Part shown: piece by piece, positions 40,474 through 50,724 of the stretch | Layout: every line of letters begins with the position of its first letter | Position numbering within the stretch: the first letter of the stretch is position 1 | DNA from: Ascarosepion bandense | Taxonomy: Eukaryota > Mollusca > Cephalopoda > Sepiida > Sepiidae | Assembly (NCBI GenBank): GCA_037127315.1 | Contig: JBBBDQ010000420.1 | Location: 726,001 to 790,000, forward strand | Direction: 5' to 3' | Length of the DNA stretch: 64,000 nucleotides | Made by a program: the position numbers and the translations under genes | Notes under the pieces: generated by a model | Seen by the model: only the letters and a program-made list of their open reading frames with translations | What the model was told of the DNA's origin: nothing | Database searches by the model: none

Positions 40474-41535
40474 TTGTTTGTTCTGACGGTTTTTTCCTAT
40501 CTGCCGGTTTTCTCTTATGTGTTTTATCTTATTCTGTCGGTTTTATCTTATTCCGTCGGTTTTATCTTATTCTGTAGGTTTTATCCTATTTTGACGGTTT
40601 TCTCTTATTCTGTCGGTTTTATCTTATCTGTTTTATCTTATCTGTCAGTTTTATCTTATTCTGTCGATGTTATCTTATTTGTATCTTATCTGCCGGTTTT
40701 ATCTTATTATGTCGGTTTTATTTAATCTTTTTTTATCTTATTCTGTCGGATTTATCTTATTCAGTCGGTTTTATCTCATCTGCTTTATCTTATTCTGTTG
40801 GTTTTATCTTATCTGTTTTATCTTATTCAGTCGGTTTTATCTCATCTTCTTTATCTTATTCTGTTGGTTTTATCTTATCTGTTTTATCTTATTCTGTCGG
40901 TTTTATCTTATCTGTTTTATCTTATTCTGTCGGTTTTATCTTATCTGTTTTATTTTATTCAGTCGGTTTTATCTTATCTGTTTTATCTTATTCCGTCAGT
41001 TTTATCTTATCTGTTTTATTTTATTCTGTCGGTTTTATCTTATCTGTTTTATCTTATTCTGTCGGTTTTATCTTATCTGTTTTATTTTATTCTGTCGGTT
41101 TTATCTCATCTGCTTTATCTTATTCTGTCGGCTTTATCTTATCTGTTTTATTTTATTCTGTCGGTTTTATCTTATCTGTTTTATCTCATTCTGTCGGTTT
41201 TATCTTATCTGTTTTATTTTATTCTGTCGGTTTTATCTTATCTGTTTTATCTTATTCTGTCGGTTTTATCTTATCTGTTTTATTTTATTCAGTCGGTTTT
41301 ATCTTATCTGTTTTATCTTATTCTGTCGGTTTTATCTTATCTGTTTTATTTTATTCTGTCGGTTTTATCCTATCTGTTTTATCTCATTCTGTCGGTTTTA
41401 TCTTATCTGTTTTATTTTATTCTGTCGGTTTTATCTTATCTGTTTTATCTCACTCTGTCGGTTTTATCTTATCTGTTTTATTTTATTCTTATTACAAGAT
41501 AAAACCGACAGATAAGATAAATCCGACAGAATAAT
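40474..41535. repeat. Minisatellite of ~33-bp units with 66-bp higher order
   Basis: The unit CGGTTTTATCTTATCTGTTT followed by TATCTTATTCTGT repeats about 30 times. In 40.9-41.5 kb it alternates TATCTTATTCTGT with TATTTTATTCTGT, giving a 66-bp period. The last ~40 bases (41496-41534) are the same unit inverted. The 234- and 282-codon frames are artefacts of a unit length divisible by 3. Confidence 0.93.
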
Positions 41536-41550
41536 ATGTATATATATATA

Positions 41551-42213
41551 CAGTACTGTGCAAAAGTATTAGTACAAGAACTATTTTATCTCGTATGAGG
41601 CATCAAAATAAAGTTTAAAATCACCCCTGTCCTAACACTTTTGCACAATACCGGTAGTGTGCAAAAGTATTAGGGCAGGATTAGGGTGATTTTCCTAAAA
41701 ACCTTACTGAAATTCAAATACAGGTTGAAAAGCCAAGTAAATTGCTAATGAATATTGATTATTTACAACTAGGTGTAAAAAAAATGTATTAAAAAGGACT
41801 TAGATATAATTTTTCCTAATTTTTATGAAACAAGTTATTTTGAAACTACTCATTATTCTATTATCCTTGGATATGACTGACTTTTTCTTCTTTCCCCCCT
41901 CTCAAATTGATCGGTCTAATGTTATTTTGCAAGACACACTTTGGGAACAAACAAATACAAGCTGCTTGTCAGGAGATACCATTAGATACATTAAAGAAGC
42001 TTGTGATGTCAATGCCTGACAGAATGAAGGCTGTGATCAAAGCAAAAGGCTATTATACTAAATATTAAATTTATTTTGTAACACGTATTTTTCTTGCTAA
42101 AGCATTTGTTGAGTAAATCAAATAAAATTACTTTAATTAAATTGTTTATTTTCTGTCAATATGCCTCATAAAAGATAAACTAGTTATTGTACTAATACTT
42201 TTGCACAGAACTG
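41551..42213 (+). mobile_element. Internally deleted Tc1/mariner element
   Basis: 663 bp with long TIRs (CAGTACTGTGCAAAAGTATT / complement CAGTTCTGTGCAAAAGTATT, extending through ATGAGGCA) and TA duplications at 41549-41550 and 42214-42215. It retains the transposase C-terminus (next feature). The catalytic core is missing. Confidence 0.88.
41941..42066 (+). pseudogene. Tc1/mariner transposase C-terminus
   Basis: Frame: IQAACQEIPLDTLKKLVMSM, PDRMKAVIKAKGYYTKY then stop. This is the usual Tc1 C-terminal IP...L..LV.SMP.R..AVI.AKG..T.Y pattern. About 40 residues of an expected ~340. Confidence 0.8.
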
Positions 42214-42274
42214 TATATATATACACACACACACATACACAACACACACATAACACACACACATTATACCGGGA

Positions 42275-42304
<30 letters not shown>
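42214..42304. repeat. (AC)n and (AT)n
   Basis: AC-rich 42222-42264, (AT)n 42281-42304. Confidence 0.95.
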
Positions 42305-42310
<6 letters not shown>

Positions 42311-42524
42311 CATTGAACGTAGAAGTATGGAAAATAACATAAGTAATAAACCCACGAAAATATAATAGCCTTCAAAATCTACCCATACGCAAAGCTTCAA
42401 GCAAACTACAAAACTCTTCTATTAAAAATGTCGTTTTTAAAGCCTTAAAGAAATGAAAAAAATACAATTCAATCCATCTTACTTATCAATTCCAGTATTA
42501 AACACTTTATTAAATAAGTGTGTA

Positions 42525-42808
42525 TATATAACCGAGTGGTTAGAACTCGTTTTCTGAACATGAAGCTCCGGTTCGAATCTCACCATAGACGATTTGTCAG
42601 GAAAGTCTGGAAGTGGCGTTCCTAGCGTGCGACACTTTTTGGAACGTGTCTGAAAACCATAGACATAAGCCTTGTGAGTGAATTTAGCAGACGGAATATT
42701 TTGAAGCCGTCGATGGTTATAAAGTCACAAGTCATCTCTCTTTCTCACAGAAAATATAACTCAGGTTTGATTAAAAAAGTTACAGTATAAACCACAGGTG
42801 GGCTCTCT
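42525..42808 (+). mobile_element. tRNA-derived SINE family B
   Basis: Head AACCGAGTGGTTAGAACTCG (A box) and CTCCGGTTCGAATCTCAC (B box). Body GATTTGTCAGGAAAG, GCGTGCGACACTTTTTGGAA, TGTCTGAAAACCATAGAC, GCCTTGTGAGTGAATTTAGC. Tail CAGTATAAACCACAGG. Second copy at 45888-46262. The layout resembles published cephalopod SINEs, but I cannot confirm identity. Confidence 0.8.
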
Positions 42809-43251
42809 GGGAGTTGAACAAATGTAAGTGTGCCAGTGCTAGCCACCCTTGTAGACAGGTATCATCGGATCCGAATAACCAGCCACACACAAATACAATC
42901 GAGTCCACAAATATCATCAAATCGAAGGACTAGCACCGATAAATGAGAACATAAACTTGTGTTCAAATATTTTGCATAATTAGATGCTGAGTTATGAAAA
43001 TATACAGATAACCTGGTAACTATTTGGAACTATTTTTTTCTTACATAGAAAAATTGATTGATTAATATTCGATCGATTTCTACCGTAGATGTTCTTAAAA
43101 CTCTAAAAACGTTCTCGATTTGCTTGCATTTTAGGTAGTTTAACATATGAGCTATCAAAATCATCTCAGTTCTCTTCCCGCCGTGACAGTAGAAACGGTG
43201 AGTCGGCAAGATAATAATCTGATACTGTCGTGTTTGTTCACATCGTTGTGG

Positions 43252-43252
<1 letters not shown>
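42809..43252. other. No recognisable feature
   Basis: No match seen. Confidence 0.4.

Positions 43253-43294
<42 letters not shown>
43253..43294. repeat. (AT)n
   Basis: About 21 AT units. Confidence 0.95.
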
Positions 43295-43299
<5 letters not shown>

Positions 43300-43439
43300 C
43301 ATCAGGCCTTCAACAGGAGGTTTACGTATCTTTTTTCTGCGGACCATAGCACGTTTGTATTTGGATGTCTGTGGTTGTGTGTGTATGCGCGAGCATGACG
43401 AAATTTATCCGATTCTGAAAGTTTGCTTGCATTTATAAA

Positions 43440-44035
43440 ATGTCTAGCAGTATAGCCCGGCGTTGCTCGGGTGTAATGAAAGCTTTAAAACTAATCCATG
43501 GTCCTGGAGCTCAGAGTCTTTGGACGTTGGTATGAAAGACTAAAAAGCAATAGTGGTTTCCAGTTAAAGCAAAACAGTAGACTGAAAGAAAAATGAATGG
43601 ATGTAAATAAAATTTTGGTTTCCTGGTATCGATATCAAATTTTCTGCACTATTGTAAGAACTGCAACCTTGAAATTTCTGAATATCGTTTCTTATGTCTT
43701 TGTCTATGAGTGTATCAAATTTGATTAAAATCGGACCACTCCATCTATTATCCGATTTTTTCGGTTATAGATTTTTGATATTTATCGGGGTACCTCGACA
43801 CAAAACCTAGCTAAGAACACTCGCAGACGCTTATAGTACAACTGTGTAAATTTTCAAGAAAATCGGTTCAGCCGTTTCGAAGTCTATAGGTAACGGATAC
43901 ACACACGCACACACACACACACACACAGACACAGACACACACAGACACACACACACAGAGACACACAGACACACAGACACACACATACATACACACACAC
44001 ACACAAAGTTCCATTTATAAATAAGTTTAGATAAT
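43440..44035 (+). mobile_element. Dispersed repeat F with (AC)n end
   Basis: It starts AGCAGTATAGCCCGGCGTTG, contains TTGATTAAAATCGGACC and AAAATCGGTTCAGCCGTTTC, then (AC)n 43896-44007 and ends near ATTTATAAATAAGTTTAG. This arrangement (a CCCGGCGTTGC start and an AATCGGTTCAGCCGTTT plus microsatellite end) is common to RTE-related or Helitron-like repeats in several invertebrates. The class is uncertain. A fragment of the start recurs, inverted, at 49060-49110. Confidence 0.5.
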
Positions 44036-44036
44036 A

Positions 44037-44330
44037 CTTTCGCCCCAAGCAAGGCAGTACTGTAAGAGGAGAGGAAAAGTAGAAAAAAATGGTACAGGCA
44101 ATGTCAAAGAAAAGGCAGGACAGAGGTTGGAGCCAAGGAGATTTAAAAATGTCCATTGACGTTTCACTTAAACCTTTGGAGATTTGTAGCTATCAGGGAA
44201 GTAAGGATGGGAAAGAGAGTTCCACAGAGGGGAAGTGTTAGAAAAGTAACGGATAAAGAAGTGGCGGTTATATTTGCGCATTTTCACAGTAAAATGGTGG
44301 GACCTAGTTGCCAATCTTAAATACGAGTAT
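44037..44330 (-). pseudogene. jockey/CR1-type LINE, C-terminus and 3' end
   Basis: Minus strand: YLRLATRSHHFTVKMRKYNR, YFSNTSPLWNSLSHPYFPDS and YKSPKV-like end, 3' UTR to GTACTGCCTTGCTTGGGGCG. Confidence 0.85.
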
Positions 44331-44427
44331 CGATCAAAAATAATGTTCAAGCAAATCATTTCAAATTGTCGGTTGTTTATAACCAGTTTTGTCAATCTTC
44401 GTTGGATGCAGTTTACTGTCATACCTG

Positions 44428-44428
44428 G

Positions 44429-44503
<75 letters not shown>
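44428..44503. repeat. (CT)n then (GT)n
   Basis: About 22 CT and 15 GT units. Confidence 0.95.
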
Positions 44504-44506
<3 letters not shown>

Positions 44507-44671
44507 TCTGAGAATTACTTTATATTGCTGAATATGTGCAGGAGTAAAATGTATGTGTTGAGACTATCGATGGATTTTAATTTCAATGAAGTGTGTGCGG
44601 GTATATTTGAATTTTGGGCCCATATGTATGTGTTTACACGCGCACGGAAAGTGTGAATATATCTGAATGTA

Positions 44672-44925
44672 ATGAAGTTCGTGAGACGCGTAATGAGGAA
44701 GGAGGACCTGGAGAATTTAATTCTCACAGGTTGAATAAAGGGAAGGAGAAACAGGGGAAAGCAGCGCGAGACGTACTTGTTAGGTCTGAGCAAATAGATT
44801 GCAGAGCTGCGTTTAGAAGAGTAAAGAAAAAAATATTGAGAGCGACGAGAGACAGAGCCAAGTGGAAGTCCATGCTCGTCTCCGTCCTGAAGGGGCACGG
44901 CACATGAGGAAGAACGTGGAATCAT
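44672..44925 (+). pseudogene. RTE LINE 3' end
   Basis: The region CGTAATGAGGAAGGAGGACC, GAATTTAATTCTCACAGG, TACTTGTTAGGTCTGAGC, AAGTGGAAGTCCATG and GGGGCACGGCACATGA equals the RTE C-terminus and end seen at 50.5 and 53.9 kb. Confidence 0.75.
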
Positions 44926-45128
44926 GTGTTCATATGTACTCGAGTACTGCTAGGGGGCTTTTGTGTAAGCAAATGTATATGATCACAATACAGATATATA
45001 TTCATAGCCGGAGACGAACTGCGTTTAAAATCGCATCCATCGATTTGAGCACCAAGGAGAATGTTCAAGAGTGTTCAGATTTTTCCGCATTTCATGGATG
45101 GTGAATACGAGGGTAAGCATGTACATCC

Positions 45129-45132
<4 letters not shown>
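44926..45132. other. No recognisable feature
   Basis: Short unmatched interval. Confidence 0.4.
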
Positions 45133-45174
<42 letters not shown>

Positions 45175-45186
45175 TAAAGCGACTGC

Positions 45187-45270
<84 letters not shown>

Positions 45271-45282
45271 TAAAGCGACTGT

Positions 45283-45335
<53 letters not shown>
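45133..45335. repeat. (GATA)n with TAAAGCGACTG spacers, three blocks
   Basis: Three (GATA)n blocks are separated by TATAAAGCGACTGCGATAG. A like spacer (ATATGAAGCGACTGAGATAG) precedes the tract at 11660. Confidence 0.92.
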
Positions 45336-45337
<2 letters not shown>

Positions 45338-45684
45338 TAAGATTTAAACTAAAGATACTCGAAGCCATATACATTTTTATTTTTTGTTTTTTGTTTTCGG
45401 AAACAATAAACAAAAATTAAAAATACTCGAAGTCATATACATAAAACACGTGAAATCTAACCTGAACAAAATTAACTACGAAATCTCTACACACATTCCC
45501 AAATGCCTATAATAGATAACAGAAGCTATTGGTTATCTCAATAGCTTTCCATACTCAATATTTCTCGCTCCTACTCTCGTGTGGTCATGTGAGACGCCCC
45601 AAGCTGTTGTGCGATTTTCACTTCCAGCATGCACGAATCCTCCACACAAACAAATTAGACGATTACAACCAACACTATTTTCAT
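45336..45684. other. No recognisable feature
   Basis: AT-rich with a short internal duplication (AAATACTCGAAGTCATATAC-like at 45350 and 45420). Confidence 0.4.
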
Positions 45685-45845
45685 CTTTGATAATGGCTGA
45701 TGTAAGCCGAAAGCTCAGAAAGGATTAAATAAAAACATGTATCAATATTGTGATTTTCTTTTCTCTTTCAACGATAATGCTATTAAGCTTATCAGACGAT
45801 ATGAAAAAAATTACATAAAATAAATCGATAAAACTTGTTTATATT
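45685..45845 (+). pseudogene. PLE 5' ORF fragment
   Basis: ATGGCTGATGTAAGCCGAAA starts MADVSRKLRKD, then a stop. In another frame YQYCDFLFSFNDNAIKLIRR and YEKNYIK continue. Same family as 2523-2690. Confidence 0.55.
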
Positions 45846-45887
45846 ATTTAATGAATCATGCATCAATATATATATATATATGGAGAG

Positions 45888-46262
45888 GTATTATGGACGC
45901 GTGATTGCGTGGTTAAACATTCTAAACATGAAGACCGGGTTCGAATCTCACAATTTGTGTCGATTTGTCAGGAAGGTGACTTCTTGATGGTATCTGTCTG
46001 AAGGAGGGGATCTCAGTGTGCGGCACCTCTGGAAAGTGCCTGAAAACCATACCACGAATTGACCGAAGCCTTGTGAGTGAAATTGGGTAGACGGCTCTTT
46101 TTAAGGAGTCGCTGATGGTTATACTAGCTTGAAATCACAAATCCTGAGGACTTGAGTCTCCTGGCTTTGTTCCAGCTAAATAACGCGCTCTTTCCCAGAA
46201 ACAGTAACTAAAGTTTGTTCGGCATAGTTGCAGTATAAACCACAGATTGGCCCAGTGCGTGT
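45888..46262 (+). mobile_element. tRNA-derived SINE family B, longer copy
   Basis: Head GCGTGATTGCGTGGTTAAAC and GACCGGGTTCGAATCTCAC. Body GATTTGTCAGGAAGGTGAC, GTGCGGCACCTCTGGAAAGT and GCCTTGTGAGTGAAATTGGG. Tail CAGTATAAACCACAGATTGG. It contains a ~70-bp segment missing from the copy at 42525. Confidence 0.82.
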
Positions 46263-46267
46263 TAAAA

Positions 46268-46516
46268 ACAATATAATAATATTTTTTTGTTAAAAGTTTA
46301 TAATAAAAACATAGTTACCGCAACGCAAGAGCCGTTGTGATTCGGTACTATCTTATTCGCACCTCGTCAAGCAGTAAAATATTGTTTTATATATACAATA
46401 ATTCCTAAAAATTAAAAAAAAATACTTCACTGCCTGACGAGGGGTTATTAAGATAGTACCGAAATACAACGGTAACTATGTTTTTATTATAAAGTTATAA
46501 AAAAATATTACAATAT
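46268..46516. mobile_element. Foldback MITE
   Basis: Inverted arms of about 100 bp (46270-46383 and 46420-46516) share TAATAAAAACATAGTTACCG, TTCGGTACTATCTTA and CTCGTCA-GCAGT. The loop is about 40 bp, and the left arm carries a ~12-base insertion. No ORF. Superfamily not determined. Confidence 0.8.
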
Positions 46517-46602
46517 ATAATGCTCTACTAAATATAGAGCACTCTTAATAAAGTAAATCCCTACAAGCAGTGGACTGCCAACCTATTAGTTTGTAGTACT
46601 TC

Positions 46603-46604
<2 letters not shown>

Positions 46605-46675
<71 letters not shown>

Positions 46676-46791
46676 ACAGTTAATGGTCAGATTCAAATTA
46701 GACCAGTAAACAGTATCAACAAGTGTACGACACATGTTTAAATATATTTATCATATTTAACTATGCTAGCACAATCGGCTGATCTTCGTAA

Positions 46792-46846
<55 letters not shown>

Positions 46847-46903
46847 CGAGAACAAATACAAATATATATATTGACTATATATATATATATATCTATGTAT
46901 GTA

Positions 46904-46937
<34 letters not shown>

Positions 46938-46965
46938 CCCCTATATATATATATATATATAAGTG
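46605..46965. repeat. (AT)n, (ATT)n and (CT)n cluster
   Basis: (AT)n 46605-46641, (ATT)n 46642-46675, (AT)n 46796-46844, CT-rich 46907-46938, (AT)n 46941-46961. Confidence 0.93.
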
Positions 46966-47682
46966 TTTATGTATAGGTTTGTGCTGGAAGAGTTGTGAGG
47001 GTTCTTGGTGACTGCATTCTTCAGGGGATTGCTTTACACAGAAATATAAGACCGCTCCTTTTATAACCGGTGCCCGTGTCCATGTGAGGCCACTTGAGAG
47101 GTTTCAGTTAGTGGTCAGAATATGAGACTGCAGCGATATTGAATTCAGTCTTCATCAGGGACAGACGAAAGGAATATATAGACTAGCAAAGTCACGTGTA
47201 ACCATAGTAAATACGTTAAGACAGAACAAGACGAAATGGAGAATTCCCTTGAGAAGAGAAGAGTGGAATGCCAAGGAAGCTGGAACACTGCCTATCGATT
47301 ACACTGGTTTTTCTACATGATTCCTGGCTGGCAGATACACAAAAGGGGAAGATAATACGCAACTCCTAGCAATTCCTGGGTATACGTTTGGGTATATAAA
47401 TGATGGAAGCATTTGTACATACATCAGCGACGGAGAGAAGCAAGGAATAAAAATAAAAATGAATGAACGAAATACCGCCATGTGTTGCTTTCCAACTTGC
47501 CCTAAAAGTGTAATAACGTCAGAGGTCAAAGGAGAATTTTCAGACGAAGTTAAAATATACACATCTATCAAACGGTAGACAGCGAGGAGCTAATTAACTT
47601 TTGTTTAGTTTTTCGAGCATTCTTCGATTTTTCGTTTTGTAGGCAGGCGTAAGCGCTTTCGGCCATTTCTTTAGCCATTTTG

Positions 47683-47687
<5 letters not shown>
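46966..47687. other. No recognised gene
   Basis: One 90-codon minus-strand frame (47299-47571) lacks any resemblance that I recognise. No repeat match. Confidence 0.4.
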
Positions 47688-47751
<64 letters not shown>

Positions 47752-47861
47752 GTGATAAAATATAGTTTTAAGACATATTATATGTACGGGTTAAAGTGCT
47801 CAATATCAGAGACAGAATGCATACAAATAAAAAGTGAAAATTGAAGTCAACGCACATAAGC

Positions 47862-47909
<48 letters not shown>
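47688..47909 (+). repeat. (AC)n/(AT)n, then repeat H, then (AT)n
   Basis: (AC)n 47686-47716, (AT)n 47717-47748. Repeat H at 47751-47865 (GATAAAATATAGTTTTAAGA, GGTTAAAGTGCTCAATATC, GAAGTCAACGCACATAAGCG). (AT)n 47866-47909. Confidence 0.75.
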
Positions 47910-47910
<1 letters not shown>

Positions 47911-48305
47911 GGGCATAGTTATTAGGCTAGCCCAATTTTGTTTTTTTAATGATGTATTTCATATTATTTTTATTATTTATTGCCAAGTGAATAATTCTAA
48001 ATGAAAATAGAATGGTTCTTTTGTTAATACTGCACAGTAACATGTGCATAAAATGAACTGTTCTGGTCCCTGTTTTTGTACTCTCTTCCCCAGGTCAGTC
48101 TCTTCTTATTGGCTGGCCAAAGCAAAATTTTACAAGGTAGCCTTCCTGGCTACCTTGTAAAATTTTGCAAAGTAATATTAACAAAAGAACCATTCTATTT
48201 TTATTTAGAATTATCCACTTGGCAATAAATAATAAAAATAGTATGAAATACATCATTTCTTTTAAAAAGCTTTGGGGTGGTCTAATAATTATGGCCTGTA
48301 GTGTA
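47909..48305. mobile_element. MITE with ~125-bp TIRs and internal hairpin
   Basis: The TIRs share ATGATGTATTTCATA, TTTTTATTATTTATTGCCAA and AGAATGGTTCTTTTGTTAAT. The centre holds a perfect 21-bp inverted repeat with a 5-base loop (48122-48168). The ends (GGGCATAGTTATTAG / complement GGCCATAATTATTAG) next to TA suggest Tc1/mariner. It lies between two direct copies of repeat H. Confidence 0.8.
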
Positions 48306-48315
48306 TATGTATTGG

Positions 48316-48433
48316 GTGATAAAATCTTGTTTTAAAGCTAATGACATTTATGGGTTAAAGTGCTTAATATGAAAGTCAACACCCCGAGGCGACTATCTGT
48401 TTCCTGCTGAACGCAATCATCAGGTTATATATA
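48316..48433 (+). mobile_element. Repeat H with partial hammerhead on the minus strand
   Basis: GTGATAAAATCTTGTTTTAA to GAAAGTCAACACCCC matches 47751-47865. At 48391-48423 the minus strand reads CTGATGA, stem UUGC/GCAG, GAAAC, AGATA, GTC. That gives a full core, stem II and short stem III, but stem I is absent because (AT)n adjoins. Confidence 0.5.
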
Positions 48434-48561
48434 TATATATTTTTGGTAGTCTATATTATTTTTACTGATGGCGCAAGTTTATCAGTGAAACATGTCAAAA
48501 CAAGAAAGGTGTCTCATTTATATATATATATATGAGACACTTTTATATTTATATATATGTT

Positions 48562-48618
<57 letters not shown>

Positions 48619-48630
48619 TATATATATCAC
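48427..48630. repeat. (AT)n blocks with a small hairpin
   Basis: (AT)n at 48427-48441, 48520-48532, 48568-48607 and 48611-48626. GTGTCTCAT/ATGAGACAC arms surround an (AT)n at 48510-48540. Confidence 0.9.
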
Positions 48631-48938
48631 TTATCCCTTATCATGTGACATAACCATTTCATGTTTTCTGCAAGGTGCCAACCCTTCCGACGTTGCAGGT
48701 ACAATGCATCTACTTCTGTGTTATAACGTCATTGCATCACATTACAGACTGCCGTAACGACCCCTCTTCTTCCAATTATCAATACATTATTCCCATTTAT
48801 TGGCAAAATTGACCAAGTATGAATCGCGTTTGACAAATACTACGAAAATCAATATTACTTAGCTTTTTTTAAATTACGCATCACCGCAACCTCATATTGG
48901 AGCTTTTTGAGTAATCCCTCGACCATACCATTTCAATA
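48631..48938. other. No recognisable feature
   Basis: No match seen. Confidence 0.4.
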
Positions 48939-48939
48939 T

Positions 48940-49110
48940 CAGTCAGTCAGTCAGTTAAGTGCCATGCGCGATACACGCTTGGGCGATCATGTCTCGAAAC
49001 AGACATGACTGACTGCGCAGAAGATTATCCTGCAGTAGGTTGCCATTGCTTTCTTCGTAACATAACCACTAAAAAAACCCTGCGCATCGCTGGGCTATAC
49101 AGCTAGTTTA
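48940..49110 (-). mobile_element. SINE family A tail followed by repeat F fragment
   Basis: 48945-49058: SINE tail to TTGCCATTGCTTTCT. 49060-49110: complement of the repeat F start (TGTATAGCCCAGCGATGCGC). Confidence 0.75.
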
Positions 49111-49299
49111 TCTATCGTATCTACTTATGCAGCTTACATTTCAATAAATATTTTAAGCTAGAGAAAATAATGAATTTCAAGTGTTAACTACTTGTCGTTG
49201 AGGCATCCATAAATTTTAAAAAGATATATAAACACAATTGCACTTCTTTTAAAACAATACTGTCAATGCATTAGGCACTGTAATTGGTCTGACCACATT

Positions 49300-49635
49300 A
49301 CGAATTTAAGCTCAGTACTGGATTGACTGCATGGTCTCATCATTCTACTTTTGAAATCGCTAGATGCAACTGTAGGTTCTATGCTAATTTTTTCTTCTCT
49401 CACTCCTCTCGCTTGTAGAACTCTCTTCTGTTCTCTTACTTTCTCATCAACTTTGATTTTTAAATATTTAAATGCAAAGTCAGTTGGTATTTGTTTTCAC
49501 CTGAATTATTATACGTTTATTATTCCCTCCCCTTAATAATGTTTTTTTATTTGTCATATTCTTTTTCACTCACTGACCCCTTGCGCTGTAGTGGCTTTAG
49601 TCTCTTGTTTTTTGCGTGAAATGATTAAAACAAAA
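49300..49635 (+). mobile_element. LINE 3' end (jockey/CR1 family)
   Basis: It parallels 21925-22235: CGCTAGATGCAACTGTAGGT, ATTTAAATGCAAAGTCAGT, GCGCTGTAGTGGCTTTAGTC and GAAATGATTAAAACA. Confidence 0.65.
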
Positions 49636-49684
49636 TTCGACATGATGAATGCTGTTTTCTTTTGATGTGAAATGAAATTCACTA

Positions 49685-50165
49685 AGGCGAAAGTATATTT
49701 ACAGTATTTACATTATTCGAACTACTGTCCTTATCTTTGTTGTCATTTGTACGACGTTTAGGTGTTTTACGCTTTGGCCTTCTTCAGGTGCTAGGAATTT
49801 CGAACCAAACCCTTTATTACAATCACTGGGGTATATAAACATTCCTTGCAGTAGTGCCTCTTTGGATAGTCATGAGTTATCTCCCTCTAACCCAGTAAGT
49901 TACTTGCTCACTACTGCTGTAGCCTAGTATTGAACTCACAACACTTTGGGTCAAGTCACAGGAACTATCCAAAATCTATATCCATGTGTCTTTTTGAAGA
50001 GAATGAAGTTCATATACCCCTGTGATTGTAATAAGAGGTTCTGTTAAAAATTCCTAGCACCTGAGGAAGGCCGAAGCATAGAACGGCCGAAACGTCGTCC
50101 AAATGGCAACAAAGATAAAGACAATAGTCCGATAATGTAAATACTGTAAATGCTACCTCATCTCA
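49685..50165. mobile_element. Family E inverted pair
   Basis: Minus copy 49690-49850 and plus copy 50010-50155 are arranged tail-outwards, sharing CACCTGA(A/G)GAAGGCC, CGTCGT and GACAATAGTCCGA-type blocks over ~140 bp. A tRNA-like segment (TATTGAACTCACAACACT, complement) lies in the spacer. Confidence 0.7.
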
Positions 50166-50249
50166 GAAATATAGACAAATGCGAAATTATATTCTATGTC
50201 CACTAATTTCGGCATCTTCCATTGATCATAGGTCATTTTTCTTCCCTTA

Positions 50250-50410
50250 CAAATCTTCTTCTTCTTCTTCTTTGTGCTTTGTGCTTTCAGGAGGTAGGCA
50301 ATCATGTCTTTCCACGTCTCCCTATCCTTGGTGGCTCTTGGCACGCTTTCTCCTCTTACACCACGCAACCGCCGTTCTGTCATCCTACTCAGGCCCTTCA
50401 AATACGCTAT
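50250..50410 (-). pseudogene. RTE LINE C-terminal end, variant family
   Basis: Minus strand: MTERRLRGVRGESVPRATKD and RETWKDMIAYLLKAQST. It abuts the plus-strand RTE copy, tail away. Confidence 0.7.
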
Positions 50411-50700
50411 CCGTTGTGGTTTTACAGAAGGATGCTGAGGATTCCATGGATGCAGCACGTATGCAACGATGAGGTGTTGGAAAGGATGCAAACGAGAAGA
50501 AAACTGATACTAAATATCAGGAAGAGACAAATGAGGTTCCTGGGACACGTAATGAGGAAGCAAGGCCTAGAGAATTTAATAGTAACAGGTCGAATAAAGG
50601 GAAGAAGAGACAGGGGAAAGCAGTGCGAGACGTACTTGTTAGGTCTGAGCAAATGGATGGCGGAGCGGGGCTTAGAAAAGATACCAAGAGAAAAATAATG
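50411..50700 (+). pseudogene. RTE LINE C-terminus
   Basis: Plus strand: FYRRMLRIPWMQHVCNDEVL, ERMQTRRKLILNIRKRQMRF, LGHVMRKQGLENLIVTGRIK and LLGLSKWMAERGLEKIPREK. About 95 residues are intact in one frame. Confidence 0.85.
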
Positions 50701-50724
50701 TAAAAAAAAAAAAAAATAAGTAAA

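Noticed and set aside
40667..41515. Open frame of 282 codons
   Set aside because: It is produced by a 33-bp minisatellite whose period is a multiple of three. Two frames are open at once and the translation is a simple repeat.
47120..47170. CCTGATGAAGACTG...CAGTCT on the minus strand as a hammerhead
   Set aside because: CUGAUGA and a stem are present but GAAA is missing (CATA instead).
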